Shown piece after piece: positions 10,166-19,228 of a stretch of DNA of 64,000 nt; positions within the stretch are counted from its first letter, which is position 1, and the number at the start of each line of letters is the position of its first letter. The position numbers and the translations under genes are program-made. The notes beneath the pieces are model-generated. The model was not told where the DNA came from. It did no database searches and worked only from the letters and a program-made list of their open reading frames with translations. Source of the DNA: Microglena sp. YARC (taxonomy: Eukaryota; Chlorophyta; Chlorophyceae; Chlamydomonadales; Chlamydomonadaceae); NCBI GenBank assembly GCA_022414725.1, contig CM039462.1, positions 121,522,709 through 121,586,708 of the forward strand, written 5' to 3'.

Positions 10166-10522
10166 ATGACTTCTACAGGCATTGTTCCCATGTTGATAAG
10201 CTATATGAATCGCACCGTCCACGTGCTCCGGAGTGACATGGCGCCAGACATAGTCATCAAGCTTCAAAGCCTGTCAAACCACACGGGACGCGTTTGGACA
10301 GAGAATGTAGATGGTATCACAGTGTTCACACCTGAGCTGAGTGTGCATGATACAACAGATGTAACTACCATTAAGGCTGCGCGCGTGGAGAACACCTACA
10401 TCATCGAGATTAATCGGTCATATGTCATCGCTTACTGCGGCATTCAAATTCTAAGGATTTGCAGACAGCAGCAGCAAGCTATGTTTGTGTGCAACGGTTC
10501 CACTATGGATGCTACAACTTGA
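10166..10522 (+). CDS. conserved small hypothetical protein (paralogue of 25952-26314)
   Basis: The protein is 118 aa, starting MTSTGIVPMLISYMNRTVHV. It aligns along its length with the minus-strand gene at 25952-26314: RTVHVLRSDM/RHVYELRTSM, IVIKLQSL/IVVKLQSL, YIIEINRSYV/YIIKINKSYV and RQQQQAMFVCNG/HKQQQHALFTANG. Conservation at protein level with diverged DNA means both were under selection. No known family; the alternating pattern suggests a mostly beta fold. An upstream (GT)n run precedes the start. Confidence 0.7.
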   Translation: MTSTGIVPMLISYMNRTVHVLRSDMAPDIVIKLQSLSNHTGRVWTENVDGITVFTPELSVHDTTDVTTIKAARVENTYIIEINRSYVIAYCGIQILRICRQQQQAMFVCNGSTMDATT

Positions 10523-10662
10523 CATGGAGGATCGTACAGTCAACGCTGTGTACGGCACTCCTCTGAAAAGATACATTTTCTTTTTTCGACTGCTTAAAGT
10601 CCTGCTTCGTCGATACAAACAACGTTAGAGCTGTCTCTGTACTTTTGAATATCCGTAGAGAA

Positions 10663-11013
10663 TTATAATGTATGCACAGGATTCACTCTTTGCCCCCCTG
10701 GTCTATTTGCGCTAGTCAGTTGTTTCAATTCGCTGATTGTGACACTACATGCATCGAGAGCATCCTCTATGATGTCGAACCCCTTCTCCTGCGCCCACAT
10801 CAGTGCTTGACGGCCGCAGAAGAGTCCATTGTCATCTCTGATGGCTGGCAATGAAGTCACCTGCCACACCGAGAGTAGTTCAGTCACGCAATATGTAAGG
10901 GGCTCATCAAGTGCTATGATGCGAAACCCCATGACCTGTAGTGGATGTAATATATGGTTGTATGCTTCAATTGACGGACAAGAGGCAGATACGATGACAA
11001 ATTTGTGTCCCAT
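10663..11013 (-). CDS. thioredoxin/glutaredoxin-fold-like protein
   Basis: The protein is 116 aa. It begins MGHKFVIVSASCPSIEAY, compatible with strand 1 and a CxxS-type (single Cys) active site, and later has VTSLPAIRDDNGLFCGRQAL, which fits the cis-proline loop and following strand of the thioredoxin fold. Small glutaredoxin-like proteins are common in large DNA viruses. The usual CxxC pair is absent, so a redox role is uncertain and this call rests on pattern only. Confidence 0.45.
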   Translation of the reverse strand: MGHKFVIVSASCPSIEAYNHILHPLQVMGFRIIALDEPLTYCVTELLSVWQVTSLPAIRDDNGLFCGRQALMWAQEKGFDIIEDALDACSVTISELKQLTSANRPGGQRVNPVHTL

Positions 11014-11066
11014 GTTTGGTTGTTATTAATACATAAGCCAATATTTTGCAATCAGACGCGCACCAC

Positions 11067-11135
11067 TACAGTCGGCGGAACAGTAAAATGAAACATATAT
11101 CAGATGGAAATAAATGTACGACATCGCCGTTATAA
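11067..11135 (+). mobile_element. solo right end of the mariner/Fanzor element
   Basis: From TA at 11067 the sequence CAGTCGGCGGAACAGTAAAA and the following ATGAAACATATATCAGATGG match the right terminus at 3425-3493, inverted. The match stops near 11135 within what would be the start of the transposase gene. Confidence 0.75.
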
Positions 11136-11138
11136 AAT

Positions 11139-11362
11139 TGTCGTTAAGAATTCTCGACATACAAGAAAAGCGCAGGAGCGGGTCGGAAGCTGTTACGTTT
11201 GTCACAGACCACTTGTAGAGTCCGCCCACAAAGCTTCATTGTATTCATCCAGCTTGACGTGTGTACGGACGTGGATGACTTGACAGTTCAGGTCGCCTAT
11301 CACCGACGCTGTCTGCATCTGTATAGATTCATGAATCCCAAGAACACAAATTGCACCCTGAT
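11139..11362 (+). pseudogene. possible zinc-finger-like gene remnant
   Basis: Between two transposon ends, one frame reads CYVCHRPL and the next frame, after about 11230, reads AYHRRCLHLYRF. Together these give a CxxC...HxxxC pattern seen in some zinc fingers, but a frame change separates the halves and both ends are cut by transposon sequence. A weak call. Confidence 0.2.
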
Positions 11363-11709
11363 ACACTCGACGGAATACTAAAATGAAACCGCTTTCTTGA
11401 GTGTACGGTACACCTTGCGGTGTAACCTAATGTTGTCGCGACCACCGGAGGGGGGCCGAGTGGTGTCTACAACAATACGAGTTTTTATTCATCAACAACA
11501 ACAGAGCTGCTGTGGGCAAATGGAAGAGGTCGTCCTAGACCCATCAATTCCATGCAGTGCAGCCTTGCGATTGTGAGAGCAGAAGAGCGATCCCGGTCCG
11601 AGTAAATGCATGTTTCTGGAGAGAATCGCAGTCCTCGTACCTCTGGGTACCGCTCGATCGATTTTTGAGAATCGACAAGGGAAGTGGCGAAGCCACCCCT
11701 CCTGTGCTT
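11362..11709 (-). mobile_element. truncated Fanzor element, copy 2 (3' end only)
   Basis: From the TA at 11362 this matches bases 16-368 of the first element: terminal repeat, hairpin segment and about the last 75 codons of the Fanzor gene including YSDRDRSSAL. It stops after CCTGTGCTT at 11709, where another repeat begins. It lies next to a solo right end at 11067, so a deleted element is likely. Confidence 0.85.
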
Positions 11710-11800
11710 ATTGAATGCGTTTCCGCGATCTCCGGTCTCAGAATCGCGAGTGAACTTTGTGAAACTAGCAAGCCAAGTCGTAGTTGGTCTGCTCTCGAAT
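11710..11800. repeat. 90-bp repeat shared with 33362-33455
   Basis: ATTGAATGCGTTTCCGCGAT through TCTGCTCTCGAA occurs in both places with small differences. Here it directly abuts the truncated Fanzor copy. Function unknown. Confidence 0.8.
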
Positions 11801-11864
11801 CAAAAATAAATTCAGGCCACATTACTTTTATTATAAACACATCGCTATCTGGCAGATAAACAAT

Positions 11865-12194
11865 ATGTGCCTCACTCGCTCAAGTTTGCAGACATGGCGT
11901 GACACCTATCCTACCAGCCACGCCATTCCAGATGCTGACATGGATGTAGCATTGCAGATGTACTCGAACCTATGGCCCACTCTTGACCATAGCAGACATT
12001 ACTGCCTGAACCCTTTGATCTTGGCTGCCGAGCTCCTAGAGCACGCTGGGGTGGGGCTCTACCCCAATGTTAAACGCTTCAAGGGTGAGAAAGGTCGGCG
12101 TTACCAGTACACAATAGAGCAAATGATCTTAACAGGAACCACTCATGGCATCGTTTTCAACGGGACAACTGTCGTAGACCTAGATTCTCGTTAG
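11865..12194 (+). CDS. hypothetical protein
   Basis: A 109-aa protein starting MCLTRSSLQTWRDTYPTSHA. It has a mixed composition with LNPLILAAELLEHAGVGLYP and a basic KRFKGEKGRRYQ patch. No domain is recognised. The first ATG of the frame outside the upstream repeat was chosen. It is the only gene-like frame between 11.8 and 12.8 kb. Confidence 0.55.
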   Translation: MCLTRSSLQTWRDTYPTSHAIPDADMDVALQMYSNLWPTLDHSRHYCLNPLILAAELLEHAGVGLYPNVKRFKGEKGRRYQYTIEQMILTGTTHGIVFNGTTVVDLDSR

Positions 12195-12810
12195 AAATTA
12201 TGCGTTTCTTGTGTACTCAGGTGAATGTGTACTCAGGGAAATCGTGTGTTTACTGTACTCAGGGTCAAAATATTTGACGAAATGAACTTCGAGAACCTCT
12301 TCAACCTGCTGCACCCCCCAAAGTTGCCCAAAAGCAACGATATGCAGTCTGGATGATTAAGGTTATTTGAGGGGTCAACTCCCCCGTGGCTGCTGTCCTT
12401 TACGAACAGAGATTCGGGAATGACGATGCCCTCAAGATGGAGTTCGTGCGTTGCTTGTTTCGCGCCTAAGATCACGATTTCTGCTTCGACATGCCCCCTC
12501 CGGTGTGTGTGTGTCTGCTGGTTGATGTGAATTGTGGGCTCCCCTCCGGTCACCCACCCACTCGGTTACTCGCGGACTCCTTTATGGGGGCCCACAGTTC
12601 AACATCAACTACGTAACTTTTAAGTCTTACGTTGTTTGTAAAAAGATTCTTGGAGGTTGCAACAGTAGTTGCCTCGTTTGCTTTCCGAAAATAACTAATC
12701 TTCGAAACGCTGTCGATACCAAATGGTGGTCATGACAAGCAGAGCCCCCGTATTCATGGAAAAAATACAGAGAACGGGGTCTAGTTGACGTGGTTTTTAA
12801 GTGGCCACGT
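12195..12810. other. gap: repeat fragments, no supported gene
   Basis: Holds a copy of the CTCTTCAACCTGCTGCACCC segment (12298-12362) found beside family-D ends at 34622 and 51458, a truncated family-G element (12506-12590), and a 24-bp direct repeat of GTCTAGTTGACGTGGTTT (about 12779 and 12808). A short plus-strand frame (12600-12735) with CKKILGGCNSSCLVC could be a gene remnant but has nothing to confirm it. Confidence 0.6.
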
Positions 12811-13361
12811 CTAGTTGACGTGGTTTCTCACGATGAAAGGCACGAGCACGTGACTGACCATGTGATTCCTTTTCCTCTGGAGGTGTTCGCGGTATCGCTC
12901 TGCGATCACTCGAACTGCCTTACTGACGCGCAGCCAAGACATGCAAATCTTCTCGAAGAAGACCTCCTGGATTTCTGTATCAAGTAAGAGATCGACAGTG
13001 TATCGGCGCCAAATAAGTCGAGGTTGATGTCCTTGGATCCAGGTCGGATGATGAACAGCCTCTCCAGTATGCGGTAGATGGTAGATGGTTCTTCGGTCAT
13101 ACACAAGGCTTCCAGCGCAAACAACTTGTGTCTGTTCCTTTTGTCCATGTACAATTTGGAGTCATAGCATTCAGACATGTACATTCCATAGATTTTATGG
13201 TCCACGAACTTAGAGAACGCTGGGAAGGAAGCGTCTCCGAATGTGAACATCACAGGTGGAAAAGTGTATATGTTGTATACCAGATGCGGATCATACGGAT
13301 CATGTGATTTGTATGCAGCATTAGCAAGTTGCAACCATATTTTCTCACCGACTGTTGACAT
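12811..13361 (-). pseudogene. hypothetical protein with IQ-like tail, frameshifted
   Basis: From MSTVGEKIWLQLANAAYK (13361) the frame is good to about 13000, where it must shift by one base to continue through DTEIQEVFFEKICMSWLR and ERYREHLQRKR to 12811. The helical basic C-terminal part resembles the IQ-type tails of the proteins at 30537, 45165 and 51617. Internal region YNIYTFPPVMFTFGD is unlike any domain I know. Confidence 0.5.
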
Positions 13362-13436
13362 ATTAGTTAGATTTTGGATAGAGTTGGTTTGGTTGTCTTC
13401 TTGCTCAGATGGAAATGGTTTCAATTTTTTAAACCC

Positions 13437-13514
13437 TACAGTCGGCGGAACAATGACTTACAATGGGCGTTCCTGCCTCCCGGCCGATCCCACAATCAAA
13501 TGTCCCTAGCTGTA
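13437..13514. mobile_element. nested ends of three inverted-repeat families
   Basis: In 78 bases there are CTACAGTCGGCGGAACA (mariner/Fanzor right end), AATGGGCGTTCCTGCCTCCC (family F) and CACAATCAAATGTCCCTAGC (family J) in tandem, each cut short. The cluster truncates the 5' half of the RNA ligase gene that follows. Confidence 0.75.
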
Positions 13515-13527
13515 TGAATGGGTTGAC

Positions 13528-14089
13528 ATGACCAAGTACAGCACGGTGTTCTGTCAGGAGGAATGGATCTTCAACATCATGAACTTTCCGACGTACGAGG
13601 TGGAAGTCGACATGAGCGACACGCAGCCCGCGCAAGACTACATGGCGGATCTCACGAACTCCGTGGATGCAGAGTGTCCGTTCGCGTACCAAATGGCCGG
13701 TGTCAAGGGGTGGTGGCGAGGGCATCGTGTGGACGTGCGTGGACCACCCATCGTCTCGTCTGTGGTTCAAGACGAAGGGCAAGACGCATTGCACTGCCGT
13801 CACGAAGCAAGCGGTGCCTTCGCAGGCAGAGTACATCAAGACTGTTACCGAGTTCGTCGAGTCCGTCACGACCGAGTCTCGGTTGAGCCAAGGTCTCGAG
13901 TGCCTGGTTGAACAGGGCGTGGAGTTGCGGATACAAAGCGTCTCTGAGTTTTCGTCATGGGTGTGCCGAGACGTGTTCAAGGAGGAACGAGACACGATCG
14001 AAGAAAACGGATTCAATGTGAACGACGTTCGTAAGGCGTTGTACAGGAAAGCAGGGAACTGGTACAAACAACGGGTGGCAACCGCATAA
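13528..14089 (+). pseudogene. ATP-dependent RNA ligase (T4 Rnl2-like), 5'-truncated and frameshifted
   Basis: After a frame shift near 13710 the frame reads GEGIVWTCVD and RLWFKTKGKTH, the nucleotidyltransferase motifs IV (EGIV) and V (KTKG) of the RNA ligase family (PF09414). The downstream helical part ends KALYRKAGNWYKQRVATA at 14089. The N-terminal KxDG lysine motif is missing: the frame begins just after a cluster of transposon ends at 13437-13514. One extra base in the GGGGT run around 13707-13711 accounts for the frame change. Such enzymes seal nicked RNA; this copy should be inactive. Confidence 0.7.
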
Positions 14090-14203
14090 ATGTTTTGCAC
14101 CTCTTTTTTGTAATCGAGTATAAATGTTATGCCCACCAATGAGAGATTGTGATCCCCCCTGCCCATTCCCTCCCCAAGGCCACAGACCCCACCACACCTC
14201 TCC

Positions 14204-14914
14204 ATGTTGCACATCGCACGAGCAACATGCGGTAGCCAGGCTCTTAGTCGTCGTGCCACCCTATGCCACATTCGCCCCACGACCCCGGTATGCCCCCTCA
14301 TCCCGCGCCCACCCGCACTTTCGGCAGCACCATCCGCTTGTACTGGGATCAGAAGGCGCAATGCAGTGCCAACAGAATGGGAGCGTGTCGGTTACCGGTC
14401 GGGAGGGGGGGAGTTATCAGATCCTTATGATGGCTGGGTGGATGGAGTGTACTGCTTAGAGATGGGTGTGAGAGACTACGAGCTGGATCAATTTGGAGTG
14501 GTGAACAATGCCGTGTATGCCAACTACTTCCAACATGCTATACACGATGGGTTGGAGCGACTGGGTATTGACTGCGATGCCTATGCACGAGCAAACCTAG
14601 GGCTGGCAATAACTGACATGAGGCTGTCATACAAGGCTCCGCTTAGATCTAAGGACAGGTTCAGAGTGTTATCCGGGGTGAGTCGAGTCACTGGCGCTCG
14701 TGCTGTCATGGACGAGGTCATTCTAAAGTCTGTGACGAATGGCGACGGTGAGGAAAAGGACATGGTGATCGCAAAATGCCAGGTCACTATGGTTGTACTG
14801 GATGGAGATTACAAGGCGACTAGGCTCCCTGCTGCGATCAAGGATGTGTTTACAACGCTAATGCAAGAGGCAAGTGCCAGCTCAGGAGGGCACTCTGAAC
14901 ACTATATGTGCTGA
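14204..14914 (+). CDS. plastid-type acyl-ACP thioesterase (ALT/4HBT hotdog fold)
   Basis: The 236-aa protein has a basic, Ser/Arg/Pro-rich N-terminus of about 75 residues followed by a hotdog thioesterase domain. The segment RDYELDQFGVVNNAVYANYF (residues 90-109) is the signature of ALT-type acyl-ACP thioesterases of plants and algae, which release fatty acids or beta-ketoacids in plastids. The leader looks like a chloroplast transit peptide. No intron is evident. A nuclear algal gene moved into viral DNA, or viral DNA integrated in an algal genome, would both explain it. The family call is strong; plastid targeting is inferred. Confidence 0.8.
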   Translation: MLHIARATCGSQALSRRATLCHIRPTTPVCPLIPRPPALSAAPSACTGIRRRNAVPTEWERVGYRSGGGELSDPYDGWVDGVYCLEMGVRDYELDQFGVVNNAVYANYFQHAIHDGLERLGIDCDAYARANLGLAITDMRLSYKAPLRSKDRFRVLSGVSRVTGARAVMDEVILKSVTNGDGEEKDMVIAKCQVTMVVLDGDYKATRLPAAIKDVFTTLMQEASASSGGHSEHYMC

Positions 14915-15123
14915 GTGGTACGATACGCAGCAGGACATGTTGGTTTCAGGGGATATCCCAAAATTATGGCAGTCGCTGTCGTTTAGGCATTTTTTCAGGA
15001 ATGCCTTAATGCCCTGTATGCTACTCAATTCCTGTGTGGTTGTGCTTTCTTTTGTTCCTTCCCACGCGACACCTGTAATTTCTTGCATTTTATTGTATGC
15101 ATCGGATCCTTCGAAGCCATAAT
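14915..15123. other. gap: no gene seen
   Basis: Short AT-rich stretch between the thioesterase and a family-F MITE. A minus-strand frame crosses it but runs into the MITE and has no recognisable content. Confidence 0.4.
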
Positions 15124-15288
15124 AATGGGCGTTCCTGCCTCCCGGCCGATTTGGACTGGTTGCGAACATGGTATGGAGCGGATTTGTAATTCCATGGTGC
15201 TTATGTCTCAAGCTAACGAGTCGTTCAAGAGGCTCTAAATCCTGATTAGAAATTTAAAAAAATCGGCCGGGAGGCAGGAACGCCCATT
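15124..15288. mobile_element. MITE family F, full copy with TAAT target duplication
   Basis: 165 bp with terminal inverted repeats AATGGGCGTTCCTGCCTCCC / its reverse complement, flanked by TAAT at 15120-15123 and 15289-15292. The interior (GGTTGCGAACATGGTATGGA ... GAGGCTCTAAATCCTGATTA) is common to all six full copies. It has no coding capacity. The 4-bp duplication separates it from the TA-flanked families. Confidence 0.92.
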
Positions 15289-15609
15289 TAATGTTGAACC
15301 AATGAATACGATAAAGGTGGACATGGGTCATGCGTAGTGCCTACTGGAAAACTGTTGTGGACGCAGCATGATGAAGGTTGAACGGTTTACTTTTCAGATG
15401 CAACAGTTGTAAAGACAAAACAGGAACCACCCAAATCTGCCCCATTGTCCATCATTCGCACATGACAGAGCGGCTGTGCTCTTCTCAATCCGTCTTGCGA
15501 CCCCCCCCCCTCCCCCATTCTTCTCACACGCTTTCCACATGTTTGTCACAGTCCACATGTAGAGACCGGCTACATACATACATACATCGTATTGTCTGCT
15601 GCATGCATG

Positions 15610-15737
15610 GGAACTGTAGGCTCCCCTCCGGTCGCCCACCCGCTCGGTTCCTCGCGGACTTCCCGTGGGGGCTCCCCTCCGGGCGCCCCCGGTCGCTCCG
15701 CTGGGAAGATGTGAAAGGGGCTCCGCCGCTTGTTGAA
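15610..15737 (+). repeat. dispersed GC-rich element (family G), copy 3
   Basis: Contains GGCTCCCCTCCGGTCGCCCA, GGTTCCTCGCGGACTTCCCG and AGGGGCTCCGCCGCTTGTTG. The surrounding 15290-15978 holds no supported gene; a run of C (15501-15515) and a (CATA)n tract occur. Confidence 0.8.
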
Positions 15738-15978
15738 TACAAGACCTCTCCGCTAAGGTTGATGTTGTGGGTGAGGATGGACGAGTAGGATGCGCAAGCC
15801 ACCGAGTTCCCTTGGCGGTGCGCGATATTAATGCGCCCGTCATTGTAGTTATCATCGAAAGCGCGTTCCTTAGTGTATTTCTCCTCGAAGTGCTTGTGAA
15901 AAAAAAATTGAAATGTTTCGCTCGATCTGTAATATCATATTATACTTCCACTTTGCCTTATCATTTCTCAACTCAATC

Positions 15979-16710
15979 ATGTCAGAACAACCGTGCATCA
16001 TCGACCTATCAATGGACGACGAAGACATTGTTCGAGACTTCTTGACACCAATCTTAAACCGCATTCTGAACGCACATGAGCCGTGCATTGTATCCTTGGT
16101 ATCGTCTGATGATGAGTCCGACGACGCGACCCAGCCCGAGCTTATGTCAGAGTCTGACTACGAGCCCGAACCCGAGCCCATGTCCGACGACGAGCCCGAG
16201 CCCGAGCTCGAGCCCTTGTCCGACGACGACGAGCCCGAGCCCGAACCCGAGCCCATGTCCGACGACGAGCCCGAACCCGAGCCCATGTCCGACGACGAGC
16301 CCGAACCCGAGCCCATGTCCGACGACGAGCCCGAGCCTGCCTATCAGCCGGCCCACGCGTTTGAAGACTTAGCCGGCATGATGGCGAGGACCGGGATATT
16401 AGAAACGTTCCTCGCAGGCGGGCCTACCCAGGCGACCATGTCCACCAGCTGGTGGACGTACTGGTTGTCAAACAAAGCCGTTGACACCTGGATTACTGGC
16501 GTTTGGACGAGGCATGAACAAAAAATGATGATCCTGAGTCTGCATCCCGACAAGGCCAACTCCTTGCGCGATGCGCGCATGACCGAGGATGATCACAGGT
16601 GGATGGACAAACTGTCCCAAAACCTGAATGGAGCCCTCAACGAGGTGCACCACGTGATCCCATGCGAGATGTATGAAATCATTTACTTGCTAAACAATGA
16701 GCTTCCCTAG
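15979..16710 (+). CDS. acidic [15 protein letters not shown] protein, intact copy
   Basis: A 243-aa protein, [20 protein letters not shown] at the start. Residues about 45-120 are a low-complexity acidic tract of EPEP and MSDDE units; residues about 130-243 form a conserved domain with [34 protein letters not shown] and [18 protein letters not shown]. The C-terminal domain is nearly identical to that of the copy at 7797-8617, while the acidic tract differs in unit number. No known family recognised. The ATG aligns exactly with the paralogue's start. Confidence 0.8.
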   Translation: MSEQPCIIDLSMDDEDIVRDFLTPILNRILNAHEPCIVSLVSSDDESDDATQPELMSESDYEPEPEPMSDDEPEPELEPLSDDDEPEPEPEPMSDDEPEPEPMSDDEPEPEPMSDDEPEPAYQPAHAFEDLAGMMARTGILETFLAGGPTQATMSTSWWTYWLSNKAVDTWITGVWTRHEQKMMILSLHPDKANSLRDARMTEDDHRWMDKLSQNLNGALNEVHHVIPCEMYEIIYLLNNELP

Positions 16711-16718
16711 GGGAACCG

Positions 16719-16740
16719 CCTTTTAGGGTTTAGGGTTTCC
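16719..16740 (+). repeat. short telomere-like TTTAGGG run
   Basis: TTTTAGGGTTTAGGGTTTCC holds about two and a half units of the plant/algal-type telomere repeat. It is too short to be a functional telomere. Confidence 0.5.
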
Positions 16741-16899
16741 TGCGTATAATTATATTTTTTCGAAATGCGACAGTTTTCCGCCGTTTGCGTGTACATGGAG
16801 CCGCCGCCTTGGCATGTGTGGACACCGAGGAGGATGCGAAAGCCGCCATGTATGGATTTTGCGTTGTTTACACTCCAATTCCAATAATGTTATTGAATC

Positions 16900-16990
16900 A
16901 ATTCCAATTATCTATGTATACACTCGGACAAGGGAATTATGTTACATTCGCAAGTATACTGTAACATTATTGACCGGTCTGAGTGTAGTA
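16900..16990. mobile_element. MITE family E fragment
   Basis: ACTGTAACATTATTGACCGG+TCTGAGTGTA at 16960-16990 is a family-E terminal repeat; the preceding GAATCAATTCCAATTATCTA is its subterminal sequence with an inserted stretch (ACACTCGGACAAGGGAATTA) also seen inverted near 21985. It supplies the last codons of the phosphatase on the other strand. Confidence 0.7.
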
Positions 16991-17602
16991 ACTTGGATCT
17001 TGAATGGATTCAACTGTTATGAAAGGGGAATCTCGCCCCCCAGTAGTGGGGCAGTGGAATTCACGAGGATCTTGTTCATGGTTGTCATCTTGATGGGACA
17101 AGGATGCACCGCCATGGATGACCTTGCCCCTCAGGTGAACTTCAAACATTTCAAGGGACCGTTTAAAGTTGGCTTCTGGTTGGAATGCGGTGGGGTTCAA
17201 CCTTTGAATGTGCTTGATCGCATCTGTCATCGTAATGCATCTTTCCCACATCAGATAAGCAGCAACAACTGTTGCAGACCGTTGTCTTCCCAACCTACAA
17301 TGCACAAGCACGACATTGTTTTGACTTAACACTCCATGCATCACCTCAACAATATATGGTAGATAGGATATGAGTTTCGTGACCTCTTTTTGCCTGCAGT
17401 TGTCTTCAACAGCAACCTTAATGTATGTTGTGTTTGGGTTCCTTGGTTTTATATACGGTGTGTGGTTTGTGCAGTTCACAACAAGCTTGAATTGCAACGT
17501 TTTACAAAGTTGGTGGTTGAGAGCTGCTTCTTGGTCTGATAGGTAAAGATTGTCGCACACTTTGAACAAGTTATCGATATGCATCTTATTGAGATCAGCC
17601 AT
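16967..17602 (-). CDS. dual-specificity protein phosphatase
   Basis: The 211-aa protein starts MADLNKMHIDNLFKVCDNLY. It has the phosphatase signature VHCRLGRQRSATVVAAYLM, with the catalytic Cys102 and Arg108, and a candidate general acid Asp67 in VAVEDN. Such enzymes remove phosphate from Tyr and Ser/Thr. The last residues (about QDPSYYTQTGQ) are encoded by a family-E MITE, so the natural C-terminus has been replaced after the catalytic domain. Activity is still plausible. A second phosphatase is at 40593-41108. Confidence 0.85.
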   Translation of the reverse strand: MADLNKMHIDNLFKVCDNLYLSDQEAALNHQLCKTLQFKLVVNCTNHTPYIKPRNPNTTYIKVAVEDNCRQKEVTKLISYLPYIVEVMHGVLSQNNVVLVHCRLGRQRSATVVAAYLMWERCITMTDAIKHIQRLNPTAFQPEANFKRSLEMFEVHLRGKVIHGGASLSHQDDNHEQDPREFHCPTTGGRDSPFITVESIQDPSYYTQTGQ

Positions 17603-17639
17603 ATTATTGTTAATTTTCCCAACACAGGACAACAACAGG

Positions 17640-17692
17640 TATTTTCAGAGGTGTTCATGTGAACACGTTTAAAATAGGGATTGATGTGATCC
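17640..17692. repeat. single unit of the GTGTTCACATGAACAC palindromic repeat
   Basis: TTTTCAGAGGTGTTCATGTG and AACACGTTTAAAATAGGGAT are the reverse complement of the 95-bp unit that is tandem at 42977-43373. It lies between the divergent ends of the phosphatase and amidotransferase genes. Confidence 0.75.
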
Positions 17693-17703
17693 TCCGGCAT
17701 TCT

Positions 17704-18360
17704 TCATTTTTTTTTTTTTTTAGTGTAGTTCCCGAGATGGAGAGTCTTTTCAGAGGTCTTCGGGGGTGCCCATTTTTGTACTGTCTGTATGAAGTTATTC
17801 AATATCAGCTCGGTATGAGCGCAGATTGACTCCGGATGGAAAAGGGTTCCCCATATCCGTCGTCTCTTATGTCGGAACGCTACAACACGTTGGTCATGGA
17901 CCTCATCGAGGCAAATCGGGCGCATGCACGGAGCTAGATCAGAAATTGAGTATGCAGCATAGAAGTCAGCCTCCAATTTCATTGGAATCCCCTCAACGAG
18001 CCCAATACGTGCCCCAATAATTTTGATGCCCCGTTTATGGTGTACGGCGGCACCTGTGTATTCGAGATGACCACCAAAGTATAAGTTGATAAACTGGGCA
18101 CCAAAGCATATTCCAAGAACCGGAGCACCATGTCTGAGGGCAAAGGTGTTCATCGCCTCTCTGTCACGACCTATGTCATGCACGTGCAATTGCGATCCCG
18201 TGAGGATGAACCCAGAAACTTGCTTTGTCCGGCAAATCTCTACAACCTCTGAAAGAGTACGTGCGATCGCATGACCATGCCTTTGGCGCCTAAGAAAAGA
18301 TAGGAGGTACTGCCTGAAAATAGGCTTGGGACCGATTGTATTGTCAATGACAACGAGCAT
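17704..18360 (-). CDS. class I glutamine amidotransferase-like protein
   Basis: The 218-aa protein starts MLVVIDNTIGPKPIFRQYLL. The nucleophile elbow is GAPVLGICFGAQFINLYFGG (Cys85), and the catalytic His175-x-Glu177 pair is in WGTLFHPESI. These are the triad of class I amidotransferases, which release ammonia from glutamine. No synthase partner domain is fused, so the acceptor is unknown; a stand-alone GMP-synthase-like amidotransferase or a gamma-glutamyl hydrolase-like enzyme is possible. The C-terminus reads into a poly-T run (Lys tail), so its true end may differ. Confidence 0.8.
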   Translation of the reverse strand: MLVVIDNTIGPKPIFRQYLLSFLRRQRHGHAIARTLSEVVEICRTKQVSGFILTGSQLHVHDIGRDREAMNTFALRHGAPVLGICFGAQFINLYFGGHLEYTGAAVHHKRGIKIIGARIGLVEGIPMKLEADFYAAYSISDLAPCMRPICLDEVHDQRVVAFRHKRRRIWGTLFHPESICAHTELILNNFIQTVQKWAPPKTSEKTLHLGNYTKKKKK

Positions 18361-18397
18361 TTTACAATAGAATATATAATACACTCCAGAAAGCGGT

Positions 18398-18763
18398 TTA
18401 ATTGGTGAATAGATACTTGTTCAAATGCAATTTATGTTTATTGCAAACATGAAGGAAGTGTAGTTCATTTGGATGTAGTCTGAATAAGTCAACAGATATG
18501 AGGGCTATTTCGATGGCACGTGGACATGTTTGACCCATGTTACAAATTGCATGCAAGAAACGACTTTCCTTCATTACCAACAATCTCCCTGGTTCTCCAG
18601 TTGTTCGCATGTGAGGCAGATCAATTTCTATGTCTTTGAAGTCTTCACAGATCTCATTGCTCAGACTCACAGGTATATTACAGCAGGCTTCACGTGAAAT
18701 AACTCTATCCACATCAGCAACACGTTGAGTGGATGCTTGAATTACCATTCGACATTTGTCCAT
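18398..18763 (-). CDS. conserved hypothetical protein, paralogue of 23186-23551
   Basis: A 121-aa protein starting MDKCRMVIQASTQRVADVDR. It matches the plus-strand gene at 23186-23551 almost throughout (shared IPVSLSNEICEDFKDIEIDL and CNKHKLHLNKYLFTN), with most changes in a stretch around residues 80-100. No family recognised. The upstream sequence is also shared with the other copy in rearranged order, showing an inverted segmental duplication. Confidence 0.75.
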   Translation of the reverse strand: MDKCRMVIQASTQRVADVDRVISREACCNIPVSLSNEICEDFKDIEIDLPHMRTTGEPGRLLVMKESRFLHAICNMGQTCPRAIEIALISVDLFRLHPNELHFLHVCNKHKLHLNKYLFTN

Positions 18764-19228
18764 ATCGTTGTATGGATGGAGCTGTACATTTACAGTTGTT
18801 TACCTTTATACAATTTGTCATCTGATTAAGATAACCCAGATGTCTGAGTTTTTGGTGAGACGTCGGAGTGCCAACCTGGATGGTGCCCGTCAAGTCATCG
18901 GAGTACTCACGCAAACGGCGGAACACTGTCGAGTGTATTACGTCGCACTCAATCACTCACAGGCCCCCCAAAATACAAAACGAACGAACGCGAGAAGCAT
19001 CATCATCGTGACACACGCATCCTCAGAGAAAACGGCGGAACATGTGTCGAGTCACAGATCGACTTTCGCATCAGGATATATCGACAGCCAATCTGGGATC
19101 ACGAGTTGGGTTGCTGCTGAAACCAATCATTATGTATCGGGTGTGTAGATGGCATCTAAAGAAAATGAATTTTAGCTTATTTTAGCAAGGGTCCCACAAA
19201 TTTTGTCTCCGACTGTAAAAAAGAAAGA
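18764..19228. other. gap: duplicated upstream sequence and minisatellite units
   Basis: Contains the GTCTGAGTTTTTGGTGAGAC segment shared with 23070-23130, an ACGCAAACGGCGGAACACTG minisatellite unit, and a family-C end (GTCCCACAAATTTTGTCTCC at 19191). No gene supported. Confidence 0.55.

Noticed and set aside
13429..14361. 310-codon minus-strand frame
   Set aside because: It lies antisense to the RNA ligase and thioesterase, which have clear motifs; its own translation shows none.
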